The notes: generated by a model from the sequence alone, not told the origin. A DNA stretch of 64,000 nt from Zonotrichia leucophrys gambelii (GCF_028769735.1 NC_088171.1:64966216-65030215), one strand, 5' to 3'; shown: positions 39,238 through 53,559, numbered from the stretch's first letter. Numbers and translations are program-made.

Positions 39238-40583
39238 CTCCTCTGAGCTCCTAGGAATGAATAGGAACCAGACAGCTCTTGAAGGAGATGGTATTTCAGC
39301 CCCTGTGAAGGGCTTGGGTGTCTTAGCTGAGGATTACAGGAGAAGGAAATACAGTGTCTGGATCAATTAAATCTGTTGGCAGCTAAATGCCAAACTGATG
39401 TGGTCCTTTGAAACGCCCAAAACAGACAGGAGATGTAAGAGCTGATAAACTTAACTGTTTTAATAACAGTATTAGCTGACTGATTGCAAAGATATATCAT
39501 GGACTCATCCCCTGCTTGCAGGTGCTTTAGATTATCCAATTGTGTTTACTGTGAAAGGTTGGGAAGATCCTTTTAGATTTTCCTTACCTACCAGAGGGCT
39601 GTGAAGGTACTGTCATGTCTTTAAATTTTCTGTAGTGTCTGACATGAATGTTTCCTACCATGACAGCTGACACCACCATGTTGTATTACTACACCTCCAA
39701 CCAACACACAGAATAACAGGGCTTGATGTGAAAGTGTTGCAGGATTCAGAAAATCTTGGCAGTTCACTTTTCATACAGCCTGTTAAGAGCTTCTCTGTGT
39801 TGGTTTAGTAGTTGTTTTTTGCTTTGTTTGGTTTTGATTTTTTTTTGTTTTTTTTTTAAAGCACAATTAAATAGGAAAATGTGTGGCTTTTAAAACAAAG
39901 CATTCCTCAACCACAGTGCACATGCCTGGGTATTTGGGGAGGGAGGCTCTTCTGTGAGCTCCTGGTAAGTGTCAGTGTTACGGGTTTTCGAATAAAATGG
40001 GTGATGGAAAACCTTCATGGATGGCAGGTGGCACGACCCAGTAATGATAATGGGGTTTATTATACAGCCGAACTCAGGCTAGTCTTACAAAGATTTGCAC
40101 AAAATTTCCTGTGTTTGGGACTGACTTTTGAGTGAATTCATCATGCATTTTGGCTTTAGGTGGGAAACAGCAGGAATATAACCCAAAACCATACAATGTT
40201 TGGTTGCATACACAAACAGTGTTCTTTTAAACCACTGTGAACTCACACTTGAGAGATGCACACCAACAAGTAATTTCACATCCCTCAGTCCAGAAGTGCT
40301 CACCTCCAAGTGGTAAGTGTGAGTGAAAAACAAAAGGGATGAGAAAATTTCCCATCTATTTACAAGGGAAAAAATTACATAGGACCCCCAGCCTTCTCAC
40401 CTCCTTAAAGTGGCCAGCTACTGGTACTGTATTAATCATTGCCTGTCACCAGTGCAGGAGTGGACAAACTCTTTTGCTATGTTTGTCCTGTTCTTCTTTT
40501 TAATATTTTAGATTGCAGTCTTGAAATAATTCTTTTGAGAATATCTTCTTGAAAGAATATTTGAAAGGCACATGATTTATCCC

Positions 40584-40640
40584 AATAAATAGGGATACTG
40601 TTTTTCTGAGTAAAGCTGCTCCAGTGCTGATGTGTTTACA
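40584..40640 (+). terminator. GFOD1: Possible proximal poly(A) site in GFOD1 3' UTR
   Basis: An AATAAA at 40584-40589 has T-rich and then GT-rich sequence (tgtttttctg, later gctgatgtgttta) 10-50 bases downstream. If used it would give a 3' UTR of about 1.4 kb. This is a weak candidate based only on motif layout. Confidence 0.22.
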
Positions 40641-43600
40641 GCGCTAGGTCTTGAGATAGTAAAAAAGTAGAACACAAGCATATAGCACTAAATCATATTA
40701 AACTTGAGAAAAACCTTTTCAGGGTTTTTTGTTAATTTTGACTAGGGGAAGTAAGAGAACACTGGGGTGAGCAGTAAATATAAAGAGAAAATATGTTTTT
40801 GAAGAGGAGGGCATCAATAGTGTTGTTCATCTTATCTGGCTTTAGTCAGCTCAGTTGGTTGTCTTGTTCTGATCAGCAAGAACACTGCAGTCAATACAGA
40901 GAGAGCTCTCCAAAGGCTGACTCAGTTCACCCTAGGATTAATATAGAAAGAGATGCCCACTGGAAATGCCTGTCTTCCTTCTTTGCAGAGAATTCTGGCT
41001 TCTAAATTTTGGTGTGGCTGAAGTTAGGAAACTTGACTCCCAGCCCAAAATTGATTCATATGTGCTTAATATTTCAAGAGCATATATATGACCTTTTGTT
41101 AAATAGTCCCCAAAGTGTGGTAGTGTGACTGATGAAGGAATAATGTAATACTGCAAAACCACACCCAAGGGGAGAATTGTTTCTATCCATGCTGTTCTGC
41201 CAGTTCTAGCAATTCTCTCTGGGGCTGTTTCGGCTAAAACCTCGGGCAAGGCTTCATCATTCCTTCTTGGAAGCAGCCCTTGACAAGTTTGGTTGTTTTT
41301 TTTTTTTTTTTAATGGGTTTCTCTGAGAATTCCAGAGGTAGTATCTGTGCCAATATGAATCTCCCAGTGCAACTGTCATGGTATATATCATGCTATCCAC
41401 TTCCTGCCCTGAAAAGTAAATAACACAGAAGAGAGGATTTGATCAAGAAATCACCTGTCTCCTGAAAAATAGAATTACCCCCAAGGGGATCAAGAGAGTT
41501 TTCATACACTGAAGCAAAACCCATTTACTGAAAAGAGTGGCTAGTTCAAGTCATGAATGCAAGCCTGGTGGATAATTAACCATGTCTAGTTAAACATCAT
41601 CCAAAAGTGGAACCAAACATGGACCACAATGTTTGTGAATCTTGCTTCTCAGTTTGGCGATTGTGTTGGAGTTGCTGTTCATGTATTTTTCCCTTCTTCG
41701 TGTTTCACAAATGTTGGCCGTGTTTCCTCTCTGTGTTTTCTTCTTTTCTCTGTCTTTCTGGGTTTTGTGATGCCAGTTAGAATCCTTTCCCCTGCCCCTG
41801 CAGTGAACAGGCGAGACACAGTGAATAAGGATAGTACCACTGAGCTCAAACTTTCTGCCCCAGACACAAAGGTTTAGGTGGCAGGCATCATCCATCCCCT
41901 GTACAGACCTACTGTTGATGCAGCAGAAAGAAAATCCAATGCTTTGGCTACACAGACATCTGATGCTGCTGTCTGCACTGGCTTGCAAATGGGTCAGATC
42001 TTGTACAGCTCCTTGTGCTGGCCCAGAGAGAGCAGGACAGGGTGGGACCTCCTCTTCTAATGGTAGCAGAGATGCTACATTTATGTTACCTAACTGGGAT
42101 GGCAGCAGGAGCTGCATGCATTCAGGATTGTATGGCAGTTTTTCCATTCTCTGGGAGGTGAAGGTGCTGCAATGTCAAGTGTAAACATACTATACTTCCA
42201 CCTGGCTTGGAGGAGGAAAGAGTTAGTGTATTTATTGAATGTGTATTGTTATTCTGACAAATAGTTTATTTATAGTCTGGGACTTTTTCTTGGCAGCGTC
42301 CAGCCCTCTGTTCCTTCGGTGAAGTTGAAAGTACATTGAATTTGCTCTAAGTAGCCTCTGGAGTTCAAGTTGGGTTTAGGAATTTGGGCAGCAGATAGCA
42401 GAGATGTATTTGATTGAGCTCAGAAGCGGTACCATCCCAGGAAACATGTATTTGGAATTGCACTTTTAATGCTGTGCCACAAGGTTTGAGATGAATGCTG
42501 CTAAATTGGTGCAGGCCTAGGAGCCAAACTGCAGCTACTGCTGGAATTTACAGTAGCCCCCAAACGAACTTGTTCATACACTAGATAAGAAATTTCATTC
42601 CTCTCTCCCAGGGCTGCTATTGGAGAGGCTCTTTCCTTTGCCATCAGCCTGTGCACACAGGATACTGATCCTTATGGTCTGTTGCCAAAGACAGAAAGAG
42701 CCAAAGGGTGAGCTTTGATGCTCTGCAGGGCCCTGTTCCAGTGCTGGGACAGTCAGCTGGGAGAGGGTGTCTTATTTCCCATTGGAATTGCATTGGGATT
42801 CACACCAGGGGTAGCACAGCCCTGCACTGTGTGACAGCAGGGCACAACTTAACTCCTTAAATGTGCCCAGAGGGAGGGTGGTGATTACAGCAGGGAGCAG
42901 CAGGAAGGTGTCTGCAGGCTGGTACCTCTGTGCCTGCCCTGCAGGGAGGCCGTGGAGGGTGAGGGCTGCACTTCCCGAGGGTGACAGCAGCAGCCTTGCT
43001 CCACCTCTGTGTGTGGGAGCCCAGGAAGGGACCCTGCCCTTGGGGAAGCAGAATCTATCCCACGCTCCTGCTGGGTAGGCACATCCTCAGTGCTGATCTC
43101 AGTGGAGTTCTACATGGAAGTGTAAGAACTCTGTGGGAGCTTGGGCTTTCCTACATCCAGTACCATGCATGTGGTAAGTCTGTAGTACGTCGGCTGTGTA
43201 GTGAGAAAATACCCAGTAGGGACAAGAGGATCTTACTCATGCAGCCAACATGGCAGGGAATTGGGCCATGCCTTGATGAGTTTTGGCTCAGGAAGGGCTG
43301 CTCTGGAGCTCATCCTTTGCTTTGGCTGAAGCAAATCAGCCAAATTTGATTGCAATCCCTGTCCAGCCAGCATCGGGCAATCAGAGGCACTATCCACTTT
43401 GTACTAAGTGTTCCCTTCTTTTCCATAACTTTCCAAAAAGTGACTGAACAAGTAAACAGCTGTCCTGGAAGTTCAGCCATTTAAAAAAAAATGAGGCTTT
43501 TCTGCTGCATGTGGTCACAGCACAATGACAATTCAATTTCTTGTTTAGTTTTGTGTCCATGTGGAATAGACCCAGATAATTTAAAATGACTCACTGTTCT

Positions 43601-44516
43601 ACCAAGAAAAGGCATATTTTATTTACTGGGTAAAGGTAAACATAGTATCTTGATGTTGTTTTCACAGAGAATCAGGAAGGAATGATGACAGAACTTCTTG
43701 TTGCTGGGAATTTTTGTATTTGACTTTTATTTATGTCTTTCAGCATAAAATATCACTCATTATGAAGTCTGTTCACTGCTAAGTTCTGTATTTACAAGCC
43801 AGAGTTGTGACTTTGTGCAGTTACTCCACACTGATTTGGTGTTCTAGGCCCAGTGGTGTACCCTTAGGATGTATGAAACTCAACACTGGACTTTCGACCT
43901 CTGCAGTGATCTCTGGAGCTAATTGTGAAATGGCAGGATTAATCAGAACAGCAGTTTCTTTTGTTGTTGTTGAAGTTGTTACTTGTGGGGAGCAAAGTTT
44001 GTAAATTTAGAGATGAAGTGTGACTGAATAATATTTGGCAGTCTTATCTGCTTTAAAATTTCCTCTTTTTTGAGCTGCTGGGTGAAGTCTGTCCAATAAA
44101 AATAATTTCCCCTTAACTGCCCACTTCCATTTGCTCATGAAAAGAAGAAATTTTAAAGTAAATGGGACTACACATAATGCTGCATTCATGAACTGATGTC
44201 AAAACCTCATGACTTAATGAGTGTATGAAGCCACAGTCCAAACAAGTAATGTCTTTTTTGAAGCTGCCAGATGGAGGCCTTGGGGTTGAGGAAAGAAGGG
44301 TATGAATGAGCACAGGTCAGACTGAAATAGCTTTTATTCAGCATTTTGAATAAAATGAGTAAACAGAATGGCTATGGTCAATCCAAAACTGAACACATGT
44401 TTGTATAAGGGTATTTATTTACATTTTTTAATTTTGCGATTAAGTTCTATTTTTAAAGAATGCTGTTTTGAAATGAAAGCTTTTAAAAACCTTTTATTAT
44501 ATTTTGGCATGTGTGA

Positions 44517-44561
44517 AATAAATTGTTTGGGGCTGGGTGGGAAGGGTTTTTTTTTTTTTAA
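44517..44561 (+). terminator. GFOD1: Possible alternative poly(A) site in GFOD1 3' UTR
   Basis: An AATAAA at 44517-44522 is followed by ttgtttggggctgggtgggaa and a T-run, which resembles a G/T-rich downstream element. It could support a shorter GFOD1 3' end. Without transcript evidence it remains a candidate. Confidence 0.3.
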
Positions 44562-45676
44562 TCCATACTTTAAAAATCTCATCTGTTTGGTTTAAGGATG
44601 TTCAGTGAATTCAGCTGCCCTTGGGCAGGTTCAGCTCTGAACCTGGACCCTCAGAGTATCTGACAGTGACCCCATTTTTAACATCTGAATTTGGCCTTCT
44701 GAGTTTCCTTTGTGTCTTCTTGTGGCAGTGGGAAAACTGATTCATTCCATGGAGTTGGCAACAGATCATCAAGACACTTTTTGCAGCAATGCCAGCCATT
44801 GTCTTTAAAAGCACTTAACTCTATTGACTTGTTTACCTTGGTTATTTATGACCTTCCAGCCATGTGCTGTCCATTATTTGTTTTCCTTTTTTTATATCAG
44901 CCTTTGGACTCACTTCCCTGCCCTCTCTCATTCCATTGCAAACCTGGAGCAAGCCTCCCTGGTTACCCCTGAGCTCCTGCTCAGTCTGTGTTACACGTGG
45001 CATACAGGGTGGCTACCTACAACTTGAAGTGACTTTTAACACATTGCAGGATAGGTGAGCACCACGACTGCTCCAGTACGGGGCATTCCGAGTGCCCAGC
45101 CAGGGCAGGAATCCAAGCTCCCTCCTGTGCTGTGCTTCACGAGCAACATTCACTGTTTCTCTCCCACTGGGTTTGCTTTTGTTTGATTTTGAAAATGAGA
45201 AAACGTTCCGTTTGTTGCTGTGTCAATATTAAGTATATATTTATTGTTTTTCAGACATACATACATATATATAAATGCTATATATATATAATGTCAACGC
45301 ATGGACATATGTACAGTAGATATTTTAAAGAGCTATTTATCAAGAAAATTAAGTGTTATAAGTAAACAGAGTTTATATTTTATATATTATGTAGATAGCA
45401 AAAAAAAAAAGTGGTTAAATTATACTAGGACTTTTGGGGGTGGGGTTGGAGAAATGGGCAAGGACTGGTTCTAGCATTTTAAACAGCCAAACTACTTTGT
45501 ACGGAAGCTGCCTGCTGTGCCTCTCGGCTGCAACATCTGTTTGTTTCTTCTTTTAGAAGATGATGTGCATTGTTACTTTTACATTGCTTGGGGAATGTAG
45601 TTAGTTTATTCTCAGCCAACTGGTATGTGCTGCTTAAAACATGGTTTCCTGCTGTTCTGCATACTTGCATTGATGG

Positions 45677-45740
45677 AATAAAAGGATCTTAACTGGCAAA
45701 TAAAGATGTAAAAGGTTGTGATCCCAGCTGTCTGTGGTCT
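45677..45740 (+). terminator. GFOD1: Probable distal GFOD1 polyadenylation signal
   Basis: Two AATAAA hexamers lie 22 bases apart (45677-45682 and 45699-45704). They are followed at about 45714-45738 by a GT-rich element (ggttgtg, then tgtctgtggtcttt), the classic vertebrate cleavage and polyadenylation layout. This is the best such arrangement downstream of the GFOD1 stop codon. Assignment to GFOD1 is by position and strand. Earlier hexamers (40584, 44517) may give shorter alternative transcripts. Confidence 0.55.
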
Positions 45741-48700
45741 TTCCCCACACTTGTATTTTGGGGGGATGTGTGCGTGTAATAACCATCACTTCTGCCTGGC
45801 TTCTGGCCTGCCTGTTAAGTTCAGCAGAGTAAAATACATGGGCTTTGTGCTTGGAGGTGAGGATTTTGATGGAGGAAGAATGAAGTTTAACACTCATTGA
45901 AGATTTTATGTGTGGCAAAGACTGCACTAGTGCCTCTTGGGGGGATATGTCTTGAGGGGACAGCTGCTTTTGTTGCCAAAGGATGCAAGTAAGTCCAGTG
46001 TCACTGCAAAATTGGGACATCCCCCCCTGCTGCCTGGAAATCTTTTTTTCTGAATTTTCTCTTTCTTCTGGATCCTTTCACTTGTCTTCCTACCTGACCA
46101 CTGGTATTGTGGAATGTTTTTGCCTTCCCAGTCCCCAGCTCCCTCCAATGACTTGCCCATGCTTACCTCCATCCTTGCTCCCATCTGCCAGGAGCTGTCT
46201 GCTTGTCTGGTGCTCCTTTCCCCCCCTGTATGTGGGAGTATCTGAAGTCTCGTAAGGATCTTCTTATCCCAGCCCCTCTGTTGCTGAGTAAAACCTCACT
46301 TGGGTATGATGGAGAAGAAATTCTGAGATCTGAGGGAAGATTTAGTTGCCTCTCTGACTGATGAGTAAAGAGGATAGAGGATTTCCTGCATTGCCTTTTA
46401 GAGCAGAGCATACAGAAAGATGCTGGATTCTACTTGTATCAGTGCAGACTCCATTCCCAAGCACTATGAGAGTGTGTAAATCCGAGGCACAAATCTGTGA
46501 AGGGATGGGAAATCATCATCACACTTAGAATGCACACTACCCTCAGGCCACATAATCTTGTAAACTGGGTATTTGTCATTACTAAAAAAAATTACAGTTG
46601 GTATACTTTTTATAAAATTTACAGTGTGATTTCATCACAGATATGTAACATGTTAGCAACTTCTATTACTACTACTGCAATTATCATACTGTAAAGATAT
46701 ACTGATATTTATTTGTGCATAAAATACTCTTTATCAGTTTTAATACACATAATTTTCTTAGTCTGTAGAGAAGAAATGCACAAGATAAGGAAGCGTCAGT
46801 GCCCAGGTCTTCAGGAATTACAGTTTAATGTTTGCCTTCTCCTCATGAGTAAATGCAATATAACCTTGCTCAGGTTTCCAGATCACCATCCCCAACCAAT
46901 CAATTAGGCACTGAATTAGAATAGGGCCAAATTTCACAGTATATCCTTTCCCATCAACTTCAGAGTAAAACAAGGCCTACTTGTCTTTAAAAGGCTAAAA
47001 TGTAGAAATCTCTTGGAAACAGCACCTGGGGGAGCAATTACTGTGAAACAGTGTTGGAGGTACAGTGGGGTTATTAGTACAGCGTTCCAGTGCACAATAC
47101 ATAACTGTACAGGTAAGTGAAAATGCAAGAGCGAGTATAAACATTCCACACTAATGAGGCTGCACAAGTGCTAAGATAAACATTTCCAAACCTGTGTCAG
47201 CACACTGAGACACTTAAGTGCAGATTTATGAACCCAAGTGAAACTTCCGCTTTTAAAACAAACTGCAAAACCGTAGGTGAGGGGGAAGACCTCTTGCCAT
47301 TTTCCCTAGTTCATGAAGAACCAAGGCTTCCACAGTTTACCCTGGCTTGTCCTGCTGTTTTCTGGAGCCCCTATTGATTACCAACTATGCAGTAAAAACA
47401 ATGGGTGGCTTGTAGCCATAAATATTAATCAGAAGAATGTTAAATGCATTGCATTGTTCTCTTTGGCAATGAAGAGTTTGCTGGGGCAGGGGTTATTAAA
47501 ACATGCTGCTGTGCCAAATAGTAGACGCACTTAATGCTTTTGCTATTTATTCCTCTCGGGCAGTGGAAAGCTGTGGAAGTCTTTTGTGAGGCCAATGGAA
47601 AGCTTGTGTTTCAGAGCTGACACAGGTGATCCCCAGCACAACAGGGCTTTACCCCAGCACAGCTCCAACAGGGTGACACAGCACAGCGCTTCCTAGGACA
47701 GCCTTTCCTGGGTTGGAGGCTGGGAGAAGGTGCCTGTCCGCTCAGTCTGCTCGGGTCCATGTGCCTGTGCTGGTCACAGCTGCAGTTGCCATGTTCAACA
47801 TGGAAGGAGGAAATTTCCACCAGGCATCCCCAGCAGGCTGCCCTTGGAGTCACCAGACTTGTCACCTGTCCCACAGCACTGGCCTAGTCCAAGCTCAAAC
47901 TCATGTCCTGCACATAATGCCTTTTCTAATGCATTTTCCCCTTGGGAGTGCTCCAACTACTACATTTAGCACCACAAACCTTGGTGTGCGCCACATCTTT
48001 GCTTTAAAATTAATCATTGCAGCTCCACAAACAGTTCCTGAGGGATGAGGCAGGGCTGCTGCCAAGCCCAGGGCACCACTCCTGCTTGTTCCTGCCTTCC
48101 CTGGGTACAGGCACTGGGGAGAATGTGTGTGGCCACCTGGTTAACAGTCATGAATTTAGCTGAAATTGTGAGGTTTTTATTAGGTTAGTTTTCAGGCAGA
48201 ACAATTCCCTGGTCTGAGTAACTGTCAACAGAAATTTATGCCAAATCATTCTAACAGCAGAATGTAAATAGAAACCAGTTTTGCTGACTGCCAGAAATGT
48301 GCTTTTTTCATCAGATCAAAGAGCTGGTAGAGTAACTACAGAATAATAAACATGTCCAAAAGAAAAGCTAATAGAGGAAAACAATTTTAAGTTCTGCATG
48401 TCCCTACAAAAGGATTTACATGTAAGCAAGTGTTTCTGCAGTGGCCCCTCCTCCAGACATGGAAGTGGTGTGTATGCAGATTCTAGAGAAATGTTTCACA
48501 TCCTTCTCCAGTCTGTTTTAATAATTCTGCCTTTCACAGTTAATCACATCTTGCAGACTAAAGGCTTTTGCAGATTATCAGATCCCATCCAGGCAATGAC
48601 AGCAGCCTCTGAATGCAACCAGTATTGTCACTTGTGCAATAAGTTTTACATGGTGTTGCAGCCAAACCTGGAAAAGCTGAGACCCACTTTTCAGACTTTG

Positions 48701-49907
48701 AGAAAGCAGAGATGGTTGGAAATGGAAATGGTGCTTGACAGGCTTCTTTACTTTCCCAATGCTATCCCTAAATTGCTAGGTTTTATATTTTAACACTCCT
48801 TTTCAGTGGTGCTAGCCATGCATCTTATGGAAGTACCTGTGATGAAAAATGCCTTCCATTGCTAGTTATGACAAGCTCTCCAGCTCAAGAAGGAAGGTAA
48901 TCAAAATGTCAGATAAGGTAATCAGGATCAGGGTAAAAAGCAGATTCAGAAGAAACCAGAACTTTACTGGGCTCTGATGATTGACTCTGTTCTGTTAATT
49001 ATTAGGAACATCCCAAGCATGATTTCTGGCTTAGATCAACTTATATTTGTCTAGATCCTTTACGTGGCACTTTCAGGAAGTTAGCACACAGCACACATGA
49101 TTCCCACTAAGCAAACTGCTTAAACCACCCTCTTTTTTGGTGGTGATGAAATTAATAATGGGCATTCTGTGCCAACAGGCCTTAGTGGCAGAGGGTGGGC
49201 CTCGGTGCTTCCTCTGCTGCTGTGGGTGCAGCTCAATGTTGAGGACTGATTGCCAGAATGGAAGGATGTTGGGATTACAAAACTTGTGTGTTAAGAAATT
49301 GCTCTGTCTCTGCACTGTGTTGCAGTGTGAGGAAATGCAGGCATAAACTGTGCTCTTTCAGTAGAAAATTTTTTGTTAAAATGGATTATTTTTTCCATTC
49401 ACTTTTCTATGCCTTTTGCATGCAGTTCCATGGACAGCATAAACAGCTTTCTGGGACATGTCCTGCCCTTTTGGCTTACAGACCTTGATACCTGGAATCC
49501 TGTGTAGGCCTCCTGTGGGACCAGGGCCTCTGTGAAGAAGAAAAGATTGAAAGAAAAGCAAGAATTCACTTGCTGAATTGACAAAGCTCCCAGCTATCCA
49601 CCCACATTTGGCAAACTTTGTCTGTACTGCTTCATACATATGAAGTGTCTTATTAACAAATCCCCTCAAAATGAGCTGTTGTGATTATTCCCATTTTGCA
49701 GCTGGCAAAGTGAAGGCAGAAGTGAAATTGGTGAGATCACTCTCTAATGAATTTCTATTTTTTTTTTTTTTGACTTGTAGCTTCTAACCTGTTTTTGTTT
49801 TTAAGGCAGATTTTGGTAGGATTTTCCTCCTTTTATGGATGTAGTGGTCAGAACTATTTAGCTTTATAAAATTATTTTTATATTCTTTTTCTTTGCTGTG
49901 ATGCTGG

Positions 49908-50094
49908 TGAGACACTGGCACAGGTTGCCCAGAAAAGTTGTGGATGCCCCATCCCTGTCACTATGTAAGGCTAGGTCGGATGGGATATGGAGCAACCTTT
50001 TCTAGTGTAAGGTGTCCTTGCCCATGGCAGAGAGTTGGAATTAGATGATCTTTAAGGTCCCTTCCAACCCAAACCATTCTATGATTCTATGATT
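49908..50094 (+). mobile_element. CR1 LINE 3' fragment
   Basis: The typical CR1 tail is visible: cactggcacaggttgcccag, aaaagttgtggatgccccat, then tttaaggtcccttccaaccc and attctatgattctatga at the 3' end. It is on the + strand, 5'-truncated, with no intact frame. Confidence 0.93.
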
Positions 50095-50319
50095 TTAGCA
50101 CTAGTACTGGAAGAATTGAAATTACAGTTAATATTTCTGTTTATAACAGGATTTCATTGGCTTCACAAAGAAGGTAGATACCATTACCCTCATCTTGTCT
50201 TTTGAAAATTAGAGATGAATGGCAACCCATATTGCTCAAGGCCATGCAGAACAAGTCTGTGACAGCCAGATCCACATCCTGCTGCTTTAATTTCTAGTTC
50301 CCTTTAAATAGTTCTCAAT

Positions 50320-50390
50320 CCTAATATAATTCTAATTAATTATAATTAATATAATAAGTCATATATAATTAATGCCTAATATGCTGTTGC
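50320..50390. repeat. AT-rich low-complexity block
   Basis: Repeated taattaat/ataatta units form a short AT-only-like tract. It contains overlapping TAATTA cores that are probably compositional rather than regulatory. Confidence 0.6.
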
Positions 50391-51483
50391 AGTTTGTGAA
50401 TACCAAATAAGCTGGGGTTGGCTGCACAGTCTGTGTTCAAATTACTCTATTTAGAACAGGGCTAGCAGCACCAAAGCCTACACCAGCAGCTTCACAGCTA
50501 TGTGGATGCATGTTGTGCAGTTCCATCTATGGAGAGGAAGGTGAGACTGCACTCTCCATTAACTGATTTTATAATCAAGCTGATAAAATCAGCACCAGAT
50601 CCATGTGCTGATGAGAAAACCACTAAAATAACCAATCAGGTAGCACAAAGCTGCACTTTCTATTGTGAGTTTTGAGAAAGGATGTTAGAGGGGTGTATCT
50701 GCCTGCACCCTATAGCTCACAATGCTAAGCTTCACAAGGATTTCTGGCCTCAAATGTGTCAGGGAACCCTGCTTTCAGTTCCCAGCAGAAAGTTCTCAAT
50801 GATAATGGCTGCAAATCATTGCTTGTAGAGGTAGATGACAATCATCCTGGTGTAATTCAGGAATTGGTGGGGTAAATTGTCCTGTGATTTTTACAACTTT
50901 GCATTAAAGCAGGACACTGACAGTACCTCTAAAAAGCACAGGAATGCAGACCTAGAAGGCCGACAGAAAATCACTGTCAGTAGAGACGGGGAGACTTCTT
51001 TGTCCTGTCACAAAACAAACAGCCGTTCACAATTCCAGCTGTACAGCTTGTCTTCATATATTAAAACAAGTCTGCAAACCATGACTGATAAAATTTCGAG
51101 TCATTAATTAATTGCTGCTCAATGCTTTATGGATTCTGTAGCAAAGCCCTCTGAGCTTCACTAAGATCAAAAGCCAGCTTGTGCACAGGGCTGCCCTCCC
51201 CCTGGGCAGGCAGGGCTCCTGAAAGAAAACGATTAAGTGACAAATTATTCTTTGGAGGTACAAGTGCTGTGTCTGCTGGGTTGCTTTGGTTGGATCCAAT
51301 CCTTTCACCCTTCCATCAGTGGTCCCAGTGAAACTGCTGGGTTGGGCTCCTGCCTTTGAGCCTAGGCAGCAGGGTGGAATTAGGAATTTGCTTCCATGGC
51401 CAAACATGCCAGCAGCTAGGGTGCTGTTCTCAGCACAGGTTGTGGCTGAGGAGGATAGAAATGGGGTGCAAAGCTTAAACATA

Positions 51484-51640
51484 AAATAGTTTGGGTTAGA
51501 AAGGACCTTTAAAGCTCATCTATTCTCCCACAAAGAGCAGGGATGCCTCCAACTAGATCAGCTAATTCAGCGCCCCATCCAACCTGACAATCAGTGTTTT
51601 CAGGGATGGGGCATCCACTGTAATCAGGGATACTTGGCTG
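51484..51640 (-). mobile_element. CR1 LINE 3' fragment, reverse orientation
   Basis: Antisense CR1 landmarks on the + strand are tttgggttagaaaggacct, ttaaagctcatctattct, cccatccaacctgacaatc and cagggatggggcatccac. Similarity fades beyond about 51640, possibly reaching 51720. Confidence 0.85.
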
Positions 51641-53559
51641 CGTGAGGAAAAGAGTCTAATTACCACATGCAGCTTGTTACCTTGAACTGGCTTCTGGGCA
51701 CATTTGTGCCTTTGGTACAAAGAGAAAAATTGCAAAGACTGAAACCCATTCCTAATTTCTACTTAGTTTTGCATTTTGTTGCAGATATTTGCATATTTTT
51801 GCCTTGCCTCTAATTGTATATAAGGATCATAATAACTATACCTCATCCAAACACCACAACTCTTGATTAGGCTGCTCAAGATGTCTTATTTGATTCTCCC
51901 ACTGTCCTTAAACTGACCAACCTTTGTCTCATTTTCACCTACCTCATTGTCTGTTCTCAATTAAAGAGTAACAAACCCAAGATAATGTTATTTGGAACTG
52001 TTTATTAGTTACTGTGTAGTGCCCCAAATGTGCCATGCTCAGTGACAGCACAAAGCATGTGTTTGGTGCTATTTAAAAACTTGCAAGCCTTTTTCAGGGA
52101 AAAATGTCAATCTTAACACAGCTACTAATCAGGTTGGTAAATGAATAATTAGGGCAGGCACAGCTGAGGTTACACAACAAATCAAAGTTATGACTAGAAT
52201 CCAGAAGACATCATCCTAAAAAAATCGGTGACATAATCCTAAAAAAACCCTTTACATTTGGAGCAAGCAACAGCAGTTGGTTATTTCCTTCCTAATGGTC
52301 TTGCAGTTTCTGCATATCTTTGCAGACAAAACCATGTCACCTCTGAAGAACCTTTCTTTAGCAGGATGAGAAAACTCAGAAGTAGGACACATTTGAACTC
52401 AGATTTCCAAGTTCAGCCACTCCTCTTGCTATTTTCAGCCCCGTAAGCCTTTTCCTTGCTGTCATGTGGGGATGCCTGCTCATGATTACAGGGACAGTGT
52501 TGGGTCTGTTTGGAGTCAGACTTGCCTCTTGTGCCTCCATGCTAAAATGAGAGGCTGAATTCCCCTTTGATGCTAAACAGCTTTATAAATTTTTTACCTC
52601 GGAGTGTTATGTTTTTTCCATCTGACTTCAACAAGGAATTAAGTTGTGAACATTAATAGAGCCAACATTTGCATTCTTCTCTCAGGTAGAATGTAAACAG
52701 CAGGGGGATGCTGTTTTGGCCAGGAAATGGGGCCAAGCTTTTCCACATCTGCTGATCTTCATAATGAAAAGGTTATGTGAATGTATAAGTAAATTGTCCT
52801 TTCCATTAACACAGCCCCACTCTCCATCTGGAAATATTCATGCTTCTGAAAAAACATGAGGTGGTATCTTAGAAAAGCTGGTATGACCCAACTTGTAACT
52901 TCTTTCCTGAGCATCAATCATTTCCTATTATGACAGGAACAAAGGATGGTGCATTAGCAAGCTGGAATCACTGAATCTGATACACTCTGAAGATATTATT
53001 AGACAAGTGTCTTTTCTTTTTAGAGTACATCTTCCATCAGTTTAGAGCAAATGAAACCCACATGAAAACTCCACTTATTCTCTGTATGTTACACCCTTGT
53101 GTCATAATGCCATACAAACATAGACCTCCATGCTGAGTGAAATTGACGTTTCATTGCTTTGCATTTTCCCCTTTTTTTGAGAAATTCACATAACAAGGTG
53201 TGCTTCTGATCGGTAATCCTGATCCATTGATAGGTCAGTCACACAGGACAGAATGAACTGACTTTCCAAGAGCAGCACATTGCTCCCAGAAAATAAGTGC
53301 AGCTTTAACAGCAAAAGCATTCATGAAGAAGCACAGGCACAACACAGTTCATATTTTGCAATAAAATACGTTAACAGTGCCTGTTTGGCTTCTTTCTCCT
53401 GTGACCCTTTATGTCAGTGAGTAATTCACTTGAGCAAATAAAGACATCAGTACAAAATGCAAGCACAGTGATACTCATAGTCACAGATAAAAGCAAGAGA
53501 TGCAGTATGCTAGCAGGGTACTAATTCATTCGGCTGTGCTATCTCAGATAATCCCAAGC

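Larger units (their letters stand above)
39238..45715 (+). other. GFOD1: GFOD1 3' untranslated region (inferred extent)
   Basis: The sequence after the GFOD1 stop codon has no further coding homology. It contains several possible poly(A) signals on the + strand: AATAAA at 39991, 40584, 44349, 44517, 45677 and 45699. The 44517 site is followed by a G/T-rich stretch and the last pair by a stronger GT-rich element, so I place the main end there. Mammalian GFOD1 transcripts also have very long 3' UTRs. The tract is AT-rich, with T-runs around 39820-39860 and 41297-41312 and an ATATAT block at 45255-45295. It includes an antisense open frame of 185 codons (41590-42147) that I regard as chance. The exact end cannot be fixed without RNA data. 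Confidence 0.55.

Noticed and set aside
41590..42147. 185-codon minus-strand open frame in the GFOD1 3' UTR
   Set aside because: No recognisable domain, biased and patchy composition, and no promoter or poly(A) layout. Worth one database search, but most likely chance.
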